From Mycobacterium sp. MFM001 (GTDB taxonomy: Bacteria; Actinomycetota; Actinomycetes; Mycobacteriales; Mycobacteriaceae): a stretch of DNA of 64,000 nucleotides. How positions within the stretch are numbered: the first letter of the stretch is position 1; each line of letters begins with the position of its first letter. The notes under the pieces were generated by a model. That model was not told the DNA's origin, did not search any database, and was given only the letters and a program-made list of their open reading frames with translations. Shown here one piece after another: positions 28,338-36,771 of this stretch. The stretch covers positions 62,001 through 126,000 of the forward strand of contig NZ_BFAB01000011.1 of assembly GCF_003402475.1 (NCBI RefSeq), read 5' to 3'. A program made the position numbers and the translations under genes.

Positions 28338-29744
28338 CTAACCAAACTGCGCATCCGGCAGAACCCTGGGTTTGTCGCTGCTACCTCCGGAGAGATGCAC
28401 CGCGTGCACGCCGGGCTTCTTCGCCAGTTGCTCGAGCAGGCTGTCAAGGCCGTCTTGGTCGACGGTGTGGTGCTGCACGCTTTCCGGTTTTTCCGATATC
28501 TGTGCGACCAGGCGCTGTAATTGTTCGGGCGAGTGGCTGTCTTTGAGATCCTTGAGCGGCTTCAAGCGGTTTCGCGCGCCGCTGCGGGTCAGAGCGGTCG
28601 GAGCCCCGGAGCCGAGCGCGCTACCCAGCATGCCGGCCAGCGGTAGCGAACTGAGCAGCTCGCCCTGGGCCACAGCGGCCGCCGGCACGGCGTCCGGCGC
28701 GGCGGCCGACAACGCGGCGGCGACAGTCCTGATGGCCGGGGTGGCCGTGGCCCACGTCGGCGGGACTGAGAGGTTTCCGGCCAATGTGCCGGCGTTGCCC
28801 ATGCTGGCCGACACCGAGCTGGTCAGCCAACCGCGGCCATACCACGGCCCGAAGAGACCGCCTCCCAGCGCGTCTTTCGGTAGCGCGCCGTACACCGGGG
28901 AGGGGGCGAACTTGAGGAACTGCGACACCGGGAAGTTGACCAGGAGCCCGATGGGGTTGAACACGGAGGTAAAGGCGCTGACCGGACCTTTTACGGCGTT
29001 GATCATCCCGGTGATTGTTGATGCCCCGCTCGGCCCGAAGAGCCCGTTGAGCACGCCGTTGATGGTGCTGGTGTAGTCGGTGGACATGTTTGCCAGCCAC
29101 TGCAGCAGCGGGTCGCCCGTCGTCAGCGGGTCGGCTGCTGACAGGAGGGACTGCACGCCGCCGGCCGGGCTGCTGGCAGCCTGAGCCACCGCCGCCGCCT
29201 GGCCGGCTACCCCGCCCGCATTGGTGGTCTGCGGCGCCGCGGTGAACGGCGTCAGCTTGGTCGCGGCTGCCGACGACGCGGCGTAACTGTCCATCGCCAG
29301 GGCGTCCTGAGCCCACATCTCGCCGTACTGGGCCTCGGTGGCCGCGATCGCCGGGGTGTTCTGGCCGAAAATGTTGGTCGCCATCAGTGACGCCAGTTGG
29401 CTGCGGTTCGCCGCGATCTCCGCCGGCGGCACATGCGCGGCGAATGCCGCCTCATACGCGCTTGCGGCGGCGGTGGCCTGCGCTGCAGCTTCGGCCGCCT
29501 GTGTAGCGGTGGCCTGCATCCAGGTCAGATACGGTGCGACGGCGGCCGCCATCGACAACGATGACGGGCCCAGCCATGGCCCGCTGGTGAGGCTCGAGAT
29601 CACCGACGAATAGGAAACGGCGCTGGACTGTAGCTCGGCTGCGAGCCCGTCCCACGCGGCGGCGGCGGCCCGCATCGACGCTGATCCGGGTCCGCTGTAG
29701 ATCCTGCCCGAGTTGATCTCCGGCGGAAGCGTTGCGTACAACAT
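28338..29744 (-). CDS. PPE-family protein with MgtC-like C-terminal tail (second copy)
   Basis: 468 residues starting MLYATLPPEINSGRIYSG, then the PPE domain with WLGPSSLSM and IAANRSQLASLMATNIFG. One position in EMWAQDALAMDSYAAS departs from the usual AAAMYGYAG. The SVP motif is GNLSVPPTWATATP. The C-terminal 65 residues contain PEQLQRLVAQISEKPESVQH and LLEQLAKKPGVHAVHLSGG, closely matching the PPE at 25027 and resembling the end of MgtC. Confidence 0.93.
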   Translation of the reverse strand: MLYATLPPEINSGRIYSGPGSASMRAAAAAWDGLAAELQSSAVSYSSVISSLTSGPWLGPSSLSMAAAVAPYLTWMQATATQAAEAAAQATAAASAYEAAFAAHVPPAEIAANRSQLASLMATNIFGQNTPAIAATEAQYGEMWAQDALAMDSYAASSAAATKLTPFTAAPQTTNAGGVAGQAAAVAQAASSPAGGVQSLLSAADPLTTGDPLLQWLANMSTDYTSTINGVLNGLFGPSGASTITGMINAVKGPVSAFTSVFNPIGLLVNFPVSQFLKFAPSPVYGALPKDALGGGLFGPWYGRGWLTSSVSASMGNAGTLAGNLSVPPTWATATPAIRTVAAALSAAAPDAVPAAAVAQGELLSSLPLAGMLGSALGSGAPTALTRSGARNRLKPLKDLKDSHSPEQLQRLVAQISEKPESVQHHTVDQDGLDSLLEQLAKKPGVHAVHLSGGSSDKPRVLPDAQFG

Positions 29745-29796
29745 GCCTATCCCTTCACCCGGTCATCTGCGCCTCGGCGGCGCATTGTCTTGACTG

Positions 29797-31101
29797 TCAT
29801 TCCGCAACCGCCGGGATCACGATGATGGTGGCCGCGGCGGGATCGGCCTCGGCGACGACACCGCCGAGTGAGCCCGCCGCAGTAGCGCCGCCCGCCGAGC
29901 GTGTCGCCGTAGCGGCGACGGCACGTCCGGCCAGGCTCGACATGGCCATCTGACCGAAGAGGGTGCCTTCACCGGCGAGCGAGGACGCGGGGGCGGCTGC
30001 CAGGTTCGCGGGTAGCACGGAGGCGACTGTCCTGATCGCCGGAGCGGCTTCGGTCCAGCCCTGAGGCACAGACAAACTTCCAACCACCGCCGCTTTGCCC
30101 AGCGCGCCCGATACCTGTCCTCCACCGAAGCCGGCGGAGCTCAGCACCGGATTCACCCCTTCCGCCAGCGGCGCCAGCGCCCCGGTGATGGGTTTCGGCC
30201 CGGCCAAAAACGCGGCGGCGCCCTGCCCGTTTTGGGCATAGGCGTAGGCCTGCCCGAACGACAAGAACGGGCCACCGAGCATGCCGCTCCACCCCACGGG
30301 AGATAGCGGGCCGGTGACGGTCGACCAGATCGAGTTCCAGTTCGTCAGATCCGTCGAAAGGCCCGCCGGCAGTTGCAGGTTCATCAATGTTGGTAGTGAC
30401 AGTCCGGACAACAGGTTCGTCGACCCCGTTGTCGGCGACGAGCCGAGGCCGGTGGCCAGGCTTTGCAATGCCGTCGGGAGCGAGTTCACCAGCTGGGACA
30501 GCTGCGTGCCTATGTTCAAGCCGCCCGTGCTGCCGGCCTGCGAAACTGCGGCCGCTTGCGCCGCCGTGCCTGCGGTGTTGGTCGTCTGGGGTGGTTCGGT
30601 GAATGGCGTCAGCTGGGAGGCGGCCGCCGATGAGCCCGCATAGGCGTACATCGCGGCAGCATCCTGGGCCCACATTTCCATGTAGTGAGCCTCGGTAGCG
30701 GCGATCGCCGGTGTGTTCTGGCCGAGAATGTTGGTGGCGACCAGCATCATCAGCAGGGAGCGGTTCGCAGCGATCACGGGCGGCGGAACCGTTGCGGCAA
30801 AGGCGGTTTCGTATGCGGCCACGGCGGCCCTAGCCTGGTTGGCGGTTTCCTCGGCCTGCGCTGCGCTCGCACTCATCCAAGCCACATACGGCGCGGCCGC
30901 AGCCGCCATCGACGCCGACGACGGCCCCAGCCAGGGTCCGCTGACCACGCTGTCGATCACCGACTGATAGGACGACGCCGTCGAACCCAACTCGCCGGCA
31001 AGCTCGTCCCATGCTGCCGCGGCCGCCAGCATCGGGCCTGGCCCCGGGCCGGTATACATTCTGCCCGAATTGATCTCGGGCGGTAACGCCGCATAATCCA
31101 T
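29797..31101 (-). CDS. PPE-family protein ending in TIIVIPAVAE
   Basis: 434 residues: PPE domain (MDYAALPPEINSGRMYTG to MEMWAQDAAAMYAYAG), SVP motif GSLSVPQGWTEAAP and a C-terminus ATIIVIPAVAE shared with the PPE at 26391. It precedes the MgtC-tailed PPE at 28338 by 52 bp, the same order as the 26391/25027 pair. No PE gene precedes it. Confidence 0.93.
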   Translation of the reverse strand: MDYAALPPEINSGRMYTGPGPGPMLAAAAAWDELAGELGSTASSYQSVIDSVVSGPWLGPSSASMAAAAAPYVAWMSASAAQAEETANQARAAVAAYETAFAATVPPPVIAANRSLLMMLVATNILGQNTPAIAATEAHYMEMWAQDAAAMYAYAGSSAAASQLTPFTEPPQTTNTAGTAAQAAAVSQAGSTGGLNIGTQLSQLVNSLPTALQSLATGLGSSPTTGSTNLLSGLSLPTLMNLQLPAGLSTDLTNWNSIWSTVTGPLSPVGWSGMLGGPFLSFGQAYAYAQNGQGAAAFLAGPKPITGALAPLAEGVNPVLSSAGFGGGQVSGALGKAAVVGSLSVPQGWTEAAPAIRTVASVLPANLAAAPASSLAGEGTLFGQMAMSSLAGRAVAATATRSAGGATAAGSLGGVVAEADPAAATIIVIPAVAE

Positions 31102-31811
31102 ATCATCTAACCTCTAGTCGCCTGATAAGCCGCGTTGCGTCCGCGGCCGCCGTGGCCGGTACAAGTACAGGCCCAAAGTTCTGAAACAAGTGATCTCCGC
31201 CACAGGCACCGCAATCGTGATGTTCCCGAAACCTCCGCCATCACAACGATTTTGCGTTCCAGTTGTTTGCGTTGCGTTCCCACAAAGTTTCGCCGCGATA
31301 AATATCTGTCACGGTGGCTGCGTGGTGCCTGTGACCAACAGCGCTGTATCAGAGCAGCATTCAGCCCGAACGGGCGCCCGCCCGGATCAGCGCCTGGGCG
31401 CCAATCCGGTACTCAGGGGAGCAATGCGAAACACACTGCCGCACAACGTCGCCGGTGGAGGGCAGCCGGTTAGGAACCGCGATTGCGCCATTGTCGATGA
31501 CGCCGACGTTGCAGATAAGCCACAACGCCGCGGCCGCGCGCCACTGGGTGCGCCACGTCACAGAATTCGGCTTTAATAGTCATGCACGTCTCCTAACGAG
31601 ACAAAGCATCGCAGGCGATGCTGGCGCGGCGCTGGCCGGCAGCTGAGTATCACCTGAGAGGAGGACACCAAATATGTTGTGCCGGAACGTAAACCTTGCG
31701 TTAAGACAACATCACGCCGGCGATCGGTGCGGAGTGAGGCGACCAAAGCTAAACAACTTCTGGCCAGAAAGCTGGCCCGCCAAGATCTGTGACGCAAGCC
31801 ACGCCACTCAT
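31102..31811. other. Long intergenic region with no convincing gene
   Basis: 710 bp upstream of a PPE gene, visibly lower in GC than its surroundings between about 31200 and 31800. On the minus strand there is a 37-codon frame at 31470-31583 with AGGAGACG before its ATG, and a 66-codon frame at 31361-31561 starting with a hydrophobic stretch (AAAALWLICNVGVI); neither has a recognisable family. No M-box or Pho-like repeat was found. It may be the remnant of lost genes. Confidence 0.4.
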
Positions 31812-32105
31812 TCACGGGCAGTAGGTGCTGACCGCGGTGCTCACCATCGGATCAAGATCCTGCGGCGCGATCCCATACTCCATCAGGCCGTTCTGCATCT
31901 GCCACGGCGCAGCGCCCGCGGATTTGTACGCACACACCATGTGACCTACCGTGACAAGCTTGTCGATTGGGTAACCGGTGACACCGGCTTCGGCCAGAGC
32001 CTTCAGGTAGGCGTCATCTTGTGAATCGGCGTGTGCGGACGGCACGCCGCTCGCCAGAAGTAGTGTCGAGAGCGCTGCCGCCGCTGCGATGGCAGTCGGT
32101 TGCAT
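31812..32105 (-). CDS. Secreted DUF732 protein
   Basis: 97 residues with a signal peptide (AIAAAAALSTLLLASGVPSAHA) and a DUF732 domain: DDAYLKALAEAGVTGYPI, VGHMVCAYK and a final STYCP. The cysteine pair can form the family disulfide. It lies 108 bp after a PPE gene, echoing the PPE-DUF732 order at 27978-29744. Function unknown. Confidence 0.9.
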   Translation of the reverse strand: MQPTAIAAAAALSTLLLASGVPSAHADSQDDAYLKALAEAGVTGYPIDKLVTVGHMVCAYKSAGAAPWQMQNGLMEYGIAPQDLDPMVSTAVSTYCP

Positions 32106-32213
32106 CGTTCATCTCCGATACAGGCCGTTGGGCCGACGAGCAAACCCCGACCTCGTCACGCTACACCGTCTCTAGGCCTTTTTTGGGCCATCCGGGAGCG
32201 ACAGCGGTTGCTG

Positions 32214-33428
32214 CTATCCAGCGACCACCGGACGGCCGATCACGGTGGGCTTGAAGCCGTATCGCGGGGCCGCGAAGCCGAAGCCACGTCCGTTCCCCGA
32301 ACCCGCCATCGGCATCCCGGGCATCCCCGGCATACCGCCCGGCTCGACATCCGGGACAGCGGCCGTCCAGCCGGCGCCGGGGAACGGCGTCACGGTCGAG
32401 TTCGCCACCGGTGTGACCGTGGTCCAGCTCTGCGGAACCGACAGGGCGCCAACCAATCTCGCCTGACCGATGCCCGCCGATACCGGTGACCCGCCGGTGA
32501 TCGCATTGACGACGCGGGTTGCTCCTATCGCCGAGCCAACCCCGGGACCGCTGGGCAGCAGACTGCCACCGCTCGGAAGCAGCCCGTCCAGAGCGCTGTT
32601 CTGCGTGGCGCCGATCATGGCCATGTCCGCCATCATCGAGGTGACCACCGCCGGGTTGGTAACACCGGAAGACGTAATCGTGTTCCAGATATTGGCGTTC
32701 GGCCCCAGACCTCCGGTGTCCGGTGAATCCAGGATGCCCGAAAGGATTCCCGAGAGCCCCGAACCCGACGACCCAGACGCCGATGGTGAGGCGAGTTGCT
32801 GCAACGTCGTGGGCATCGCCGTAACCAGTTGCGACAGCTGGCTTTGCGTGCTGGTGCCGGCAGCCTGAGCGGACGCTGCGCCCTGCGCGAGCACGCCGCT
32901 CGGATTTGTGGTGTTGTTCGGTGCCCGAAACGGCGTCACCTTCGACGCGGCCGCCGAGTTGGCGGCGTAGCCGTACATCGCGGCGGCGTCTTGAGCCCAC
33001 ATCTCCCCGTACTGAGCCTCGGTGGCCGCGATCGCCGGGGTGTTCTGCCCCAGCACGTTTGTCGCAACGAGCGTGGCCAGCTGGGCGCGGTTGGCCGCGA
33101 TCACGGGCGGTGGCACCGTCATTGCGAACGCCGCCGCGTGGGCGGCGGCCGCGGCTTTGGCCTGCGCGGCGGTCTGCTCTGCCTGCTCGGCAGTCGTGCT
33201 CATCCACGTTGCGTAGGGTGCAGCGGCGGCAGCCATCGCCGCCGATGACGGCCCCATCCATCCTTCGCTGGTCAGTCCGGCGATCACCGACTGGTAAGAC
33301 GCGGCCGTCGAACGCAGCTCGGCAGCCAGCCCGTCCCATGCTGAAGCGGCGGCCAGCATCGGCCCCGAACCGGGCCCGGCGTACATCCGAGCGGAATTGA
33401 CCTCTGGTGGCAGTGCTCCGAAATCCAT
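32214..33428 (-). CDS. PPE-family protein of M-box unit 1
   Basis: 404 residues: PPE domain (MDFGALPPEVNSARMYAGPG, GWMGPSSAAM, EMWAQDAAAMYGYAAN), SVP motif GALSVPQSWTTVTP and the common ESX-5 PPE C-terminus APRYGFKPTVIGRPVVAG. It follows its PE partner by 14 bp. The pair is headed by an M-box riboswitch, so it is expected to rise in low Mg2+. By analogy with PE20/PPE31 of M. tuberculosis it may help Mg2+ cross the outer membrane; that is inference. Confidence 0.93.
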   Translation of the reverse strand: MDFGALPPEVNSARMYAGPGSGPMLAAASAWDGLAAELRSTAASYQSVIAGLTSEGWMGPSSAAMAAAAAPYATWMSTTAEQAEQTAAQAKAAAAAHAAAFAMTVPPPVIAANRAQLATLVATNVLGQNTPAIAATEAQYGEMWAQDAAAMYGYAANSAAASKVTPFRAPNNTTNPSGVLAQGAASAQAAGTSTQSQLSQLVTAMPTTLQQLASPSASGSSGSGLSGILSGILDSPDTGGLGPNANIWNTITSSGVTNPAVVTSMMADMAMIGATQNSALDGLLPSGGSLLPSGPGVGSAIGATRVVNAITGGSPVSAGIGQARLVGALSVPQSWTTVTPVANSTVTPFPGAGWTAAVPDVEPGGMPGMPGMPMAGSGNGRGFGFAAPRYGFKPTVIGRPVVAG

Positions 33429-33442
33429 TGCGGCAATCTCCT

Positions 33443-33742
33443 TTAACCTGCAGCGACAGCGTTGGCAGCCTCAGTGGCGGCATATGATCCGGCGCTTGCG
33501 CCGAGAGTGGACACGAACATCTCGTGAATCGCCGCCGCCTGGGCGCTGACGGCCTGGTAGAGCTGGCCGTGGGCGGCGAAGTGCGCCGCCGTCAAGGCCG
33601 AAACCTCATCAGCGGCAGCCGGAACGACCGTGGTGGTCGGGGCGGCTGCGGCAGCATTGTGGGCGGACATCGCAGCGCCAATACCGCGCAGGTCGTTTGC
33701 CGCTGCAGTCAACAACTCGGGTCGGGTGGTCACAAAAGTCAT
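33443..33742 (-). CDS. PE-family protein of M-box unit 1
   Basis: 99 residues, a bare PE domain: MTFVTTRPELLTAAANDLRG, two helices separated by a PTTTVVPAAADEVSAL turn, and the type VII secretion signal YAATEAAN (YxxxE) near the C-terminus. PE proteins pair with the following PPE and are exported by ESX-5 after EspG5 binding. The start is 294 nt downstream of M-box 1. Confidence 0.95.
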   Translation of the reverse strand: MTFVTTRPELLTAAANDLRGIGAAMSAHNAAAAAPTTTVVPAAADEVSALTAAHFAAHGQLYQAVSAQAAAIHEMFVSTLGASAGSYAATEAANAVAAG

Positions 33743-34035
33743 CGGGCTCCTCCTTGCGGAACAGAACGAACCCGCGCCGGCACGGCGGTATCAGGGCGTG
33801 CTGAAGCCACGCACGTTCGGCAAAAGCCAAGGCGCGCTTGTCAGTTCACTCGGCGTCAGCCGAGTCAGATGGTGAAAACCATGCCGGGGTCGGATTCGAG
33901 CGAAACGGTCGTCGATCTCGGATAGGGACTATCACTCGGACTCAAAGTCGCTCTCACCTCCTCACGGCCAGGGCACACGCGGGTGCCAACATGGTGCACA
34001 ACGGAGTGAGGCGCCGGCAATCAACCGGGCGCGGC
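33743..34035 (-). promoter_or_regulatory. Leader between M-box 1 and the PE start
   Basis: Expression platform of M-box 1. Just after the aptamer a hairpin can form from GGTGCCG and CGGCGCC with a 15-nt loop. Further on come a 12-codon reading frame (listed separately) and a perfect short palindrome GATAG-GGA-CTATC at 33921-33933. The last two are also in copy 2 at similar distances. Which structure switches expression cannot be judged by eye. Confidence 0.5.
33954..33992 (-). CDS. Possible leader peptide (uORF) downstream of M-box 1
   Basis: ATG at 33990-33992 opens a 12-codon frame MLAPACALAVRR that stops at 33954. Its last codons and stop form GAGGAGGTGA, itself a strong Shine-Dalgarno-like sequence. 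Copy 2 of the leader encodes MVLAPACAPAVRR at the same place; copy 3 does not keep the frame. Conservation of frame between two copies hints that it is translated, but the copies are also similar at DNA level. Confidence 0.35.
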   Translation of the reverse strand: MLAPACALAVRR

Positions 34036-34200
34036 ACCCCTCTCGTCAGAGCTTTGGCACTGCACGGCGTATCCGGTTGTCCCGGAAGCCACTTGGGCTC
34101 AACCCTTAAGCCGGGAAGAGCTGTCCTGACCCTGGGCGTCTTTCGACGTTCGAGGTCAGTGGCCTATATCCGTGCAGACGCCTCACCTAGCGAGGTGCAT
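34036..34200 (-). promoter_or_regulatory. M-box (Mg2+) riboswitch, copy 1
   Basis: Minus strand 34200 to 34036 contains the M-box consensus blocks in order: CTCGCTAGGTGAGGCG, CACGGATATAGGCCACTGACC, GTCGAAAGACGCCCAGGGTC, a variable arm around GGCTTAAGGGTTGAGCC, and GCCGTGCAGTGCCAAAGCTC followed by TGACGAGAG. These correspond to the ykoK/M-box leader of B. subtilis mgtE. It precedes a PE-PPE pair. Mg2+ binding normally turns such switches off. Confidence 0.94.
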
Positions 34201-34209
34201 GCAGTCGCC

Positions 34210-34239
34210 TATGTTGACACCAACACCGACGCGCGTCAA
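34210..34239 (-). promoter_or_regulatory. Predicted sigma-A-type promoter of M-box unit 1
   Basis: TTGACG at 34234-34239 (-35), an 18-bp spacer and AACATA at 34210-34215 (-10) lie just ahead of the aptamer. The same arrangement is found before the other two M-boxes (TTGACG/AAGATT and TTGACC/AAGCAT), which supports the call. Confidence 0.6.
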
Positions 34240-34445
34240 CCCGACCCGCATGGGAGCGCCCGCAAAGCCACCATCGCGCCGGCACCGCCGACGTTGCTGT
34301 AGGCCGCCGTCGCGATCCGCCCAATCGCGCCGCACATAAGGGGCCTGACCAGGTCGTTCAGCCGCATTGCACTGACGGCATTCCGCCTCGTACGTCGCCT
34401 ACAACCTATTTGCGAGGTGGCTGTCAGATGTCGGTGAAATCGCTG

Positions 34446-36098
34446 TCAGGCGCTACCGAGCTGGACGGCTTTGACCGCTAGCAGGATGGCCCCGACGACC
34501 AGGTAGCCCCGCAACGCCACCATGCCCAGCCGGGTCTCGGCCGACCAGGTCACCGGCCCCAGCATGGATAGCGGGGGCATCCGCCAGGTGGACCGATCGA
34601 GGCCGGCCAACGCAGCACAGAGCGGCTTCGTTTGCCGACGCCTCGACCATCGCAGCATGCCGACCACCAGTGCCGCGCAACATGTCACAGCGATGATGAG
34701 ATGGCCTGCAATAGAGACGATGTCCAGCCCGGGGAACACCGTGGTCGTCATCAAGATGCCGGACAACAGCAGGAGCACGGCAACGATGAACCCGGCTACG
34801 ACGTTGAGCCACGGACGATTGACCCACGGCCCCAACACTTCCCGGTCGTTGCACAGCAACAGCAAGAATACAGTCGCGCTGGGCAACAGCAATCCGGCCA
34901 GCGCCTGAACGCCGGTGGTGATCAGCCCCAGCGGCGCGTCGGGGATGAGCACGATGGCCGCTGCGACCACGACCATCCCGGCATAGGACAGGTAAAACGG
35001 TTTGGCGTCGGCGAAGCCGCGATGCAACGAGTGGTTGTGCCCGAACACGTCTCCGAACGCATAGCTGGTAGCGAGGGTCACCGCGGCCGCCCCGACAATC
35101 GAGGCGTCCAGCAATACGATCGCGAACACCGAGCCGAGCGTCGTGTTGTATTGGCCGAGCAGGTGGGCCAGCGCACCGGCGTCGACAAAGTGCCCGCGGC
35201 TGTCGGTGGCGCGAGCGGCCCAGTCCCCGGTCATCATCAACGCGGCCGCCCCGATCACCACGACGAAGGCACCGAGTGTGGTGTCGGCGCGCTCATAGCC
35301 GATGAAGCGAGGCGTGATGCGCTTGTCGACGACGTTGGACTGCTGGAAAAACAACTGCCACGGGGCGACGGTGGTCCCGACGATGGCGATGACCAGGAGC
35401 ACCGCGTCGGAGGTGACGCCACCGGAAATGCCAGGAATGACAAGGGATTTCGCGGCCCGCTGCGGGTCCGGGTGGCACATCAGCAGCATCGGAATCTGCA
35501 GCAGGGTGATGGCGATGAACACCAGCATCGCGCGTTCCCAGCGCCGAAAGCTGCCGGTGGTCATGATCGCGATCAGTGCGACCGCCGCGAACGGGACGAC
35601 GACCTGTCTGGGTAGCCCGATGTAGTCGGCAGCCATTGTGACGCCGATGAATTCGGTGACCAGCGTCAGAAAGTTCAGCAGGAAGAGGTCACCGACGGAG
35701 AACCACCCCCAGCCGCGGCCGAACCGTTCGTTGATCAACCGGGCATGCCCGACGCCGGTGACCGCGCCGAGCCGAACCACCATCTCCTGGTTGACAATCA
35801 GCACCGGGATCAACAGCAGCAGTACCCACAGCAGGCTGTACCCGTAGTTCTGGCCGGCCTGGACGTAGGTCGCGACGCCGCCGGCGTCGTTGTCGCCGAC
35901 CATGACGATCAGGCCGGGCCCGATGATCGCCAGCATGGTGGCCAGCCGGACCTTCGCGGTGCGCGGACGGTCGGTGTCGCCGATGCTGATTCGGCCCAGG
36001 GCACCCTCGATGTCACCGATGTGGGCGGTGTCGAGCACCGCAGTGGGCGGCGGCGAGGCGGTTTCCTCGTCGACCGTGATGCGGTCCAAGGTGGTCAC
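34446..36098 (-). CDS. NRAMP-family transporter with atypical metal site, candidate Mg2+ importer
   Basis: 550 residues with 11-12 transmembrane helices and a 50-residue hydrophilic N-terminus. Alignment to NRAMP by eye is clear (IGPGLIVMVGDNDAGGVATY; YGYSLLWVLLL). The metal-site motifs are changed: TM1 has DAGG (71-74) where canonical members have DPGN, and TM6 has APWQ (245-248) where they have MPH. Loss of the Asn and the Met is what distinguishes Mg2+-transporting NRAMP-related proteins from Mn2+/Fe2+ ones. The GTG start lies 19 nt after esxN in an operon headed by an M-box. Mg2+ as substrate is therefore a strong inference, not shown. Confidence 0.85.
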   Translation of the reverse strand: MTTLDRITVDEETASPPPTAVLDTAHIGDIEGALGRISIGDTDRPRTAKVRLATMLAIIGPGLIVMVGDNDAGGVATYVQAGQNYGYSLLWVLLLLIPVLIVNQEMVVRLGAVTGVGHARLINERFGRGWGWFSVGDLFLLNFLTLVTEFIGVTMAADYIGLPRQVVVPFAAVALIAIMTTGSFRRWERAMLVFIAITLLQIPMLLMCHPDPQRAAKSLVIPGISGGVTSDAVLLVIAIVGTTVAPWQLFFQQSNVVDKRITPRFIGYERADTTLGAFVVVIGAAALMMTGDWAARATDSRGHFVDAGALAHLLGQYNTTLGSVFAIVLLDASIVGAAAVTLATSYAFGDVFGHNHSLHRGFADAKPFYLSYAGMVVVAAAIVLIPDAPLGLITTGVQALAGLLLPSATVFLLLLCNDREVLGPWVNRPWLNVVAGFIVAVLLLLSGILMTTTVFPGLDIVSIAGHLIIAVTCCAALVVGMLRWSRRRQTKPLCAALAGLDRSTWRMPPLSMLGPVTWSAETRLGMVALRGYLVVGAILLAVKAVQLGSA

Positions 36099-36117
36099 GC
36101 CTCGCCACCCCCCGCGG

Positions 36118-36402
36118 TCAGGCCCAGCTGGAGCCGACGGCGGAGTCGGTGCTGGCCATGTTGGAGCCGGCCGTTTGCACCTTCTGGCCGTGGGCGTTGG
36201 CCTGCTCGTAGATCACCTGGAAGTTGCGACCCAACTGGGTGATGAACTCCTGGCAAGCCGTCGAACCGGCACCACCCCAAAAGTCCCCGGCAGCAAGCAC
36301 ATCGCGAATGATCGCCTGGTGCTCAGCCTCCAAGGAAGCAGCCTGGGCACGAATCAAAGCGCCGTGGGCGTCGACATCGCCGAACTGGTAGTTGATGGTC
36401 AT
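36118..36402 (-). CDS. esxN: WXG100 protein EsxN-type (copy in the M-box operon)
   Basis: 94 residues of the ESAT-6 family, MTINYQFGDVDAHGALIRAQ, with the helix-turn-helix WGGAGSTAC (WxG) motif. Its sequence is identical to the EsxN at 48817. It forms a heterodimer with the EsxM-type protein encoded 32 bp upstream and is secreted by ESX-5. This second copy lies in the M-box 2 operon with PE, PPE and the NRAMP-like gene. Confidence 0.95.
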   Translation of the reverse strand: MTINYQFGDVDAHGALIRAQAASLEAEHQAIIRDVLAAGDFWGGAGSTACQEFITQLGRNFQVIYEQANAHGQKVQTAGSNMASTDSAVGSSWA

Positions 36403-36434
36403 TTCTGGTTCTCCTAGGTTGTTTGGCCGGCGAC

Positions 36435-36731
36435 CTAGCTGCTCAGAATCTGCTGGGACGCTTGCTCTTGTGCTTCGTAGTTGTTGGCGTCGCGGATCAG
36501 CCCGTCGCGCACACCGTGCAGCATGTTGACGATGTTGCGAAACGCAGTGTTCATCTGGCCCATGGTGTCGTAAGAGGTGGCCTGAGCGGTCCCGCTCCAG
36601 CCGGCACCGGCGATGTTCTGCGAGGACACCCACATCTTGCGGGCCTCGTCCTCCACGGTCTGAGCGTGCACGTCGAAACGGCCCGCCATGTCCCGCATCG
36701 CGTGCGGGTCGGTCATAAAACGCGTGGTCAT
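36435..36731 (-). CDS. esxM: WXG100 protein EsxM-type (copy in the M-box operon)
   Basis: 98 residues of the CFP-10-like partner type: MTTRFMTDPHAMRDMAGRFD, the turn GWSGTAQATS and a C-terminal YEAQEQAS (YxxxE secretion signal). It differs from the copy at 49161 at one residue (Val for Ala in ARKMWVSS). It follows a PPE gene by 40 bp. Confidence 0.95.
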   Translation of the reverse strand: MTTRFMTDPHAMRDMAGRFDVHAQTVEDEARKMWVSSQNIAGAGWSGTAQATSYDTMGQMNTAFRNIVNMLHGVRDGLIRDANNYEAQEQASQQILSS

Positions 36732-36771
36732 GTAAATCTCTCCCTTTCTCGAAATCGGTTGCTAACTTCGG

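Noticed and set aside
31674..32024. 116-codon plus-strand frame with AGGAGGA upstream of its ATG
   Set aside because: Good ribosome-binding-like sequence, but it overlaps the DUF732 gene in antisense and the product has no recognisable features.
33838..34302. Plus-strand frame over M-box 1, with similar translations near M-box 2 and 3
   Set aside because: The repeated peptide (HGVSGCPGSHLGS) is only the translation of the conserved riboswitch on the other strand; no ribosome-binding site or protein family.
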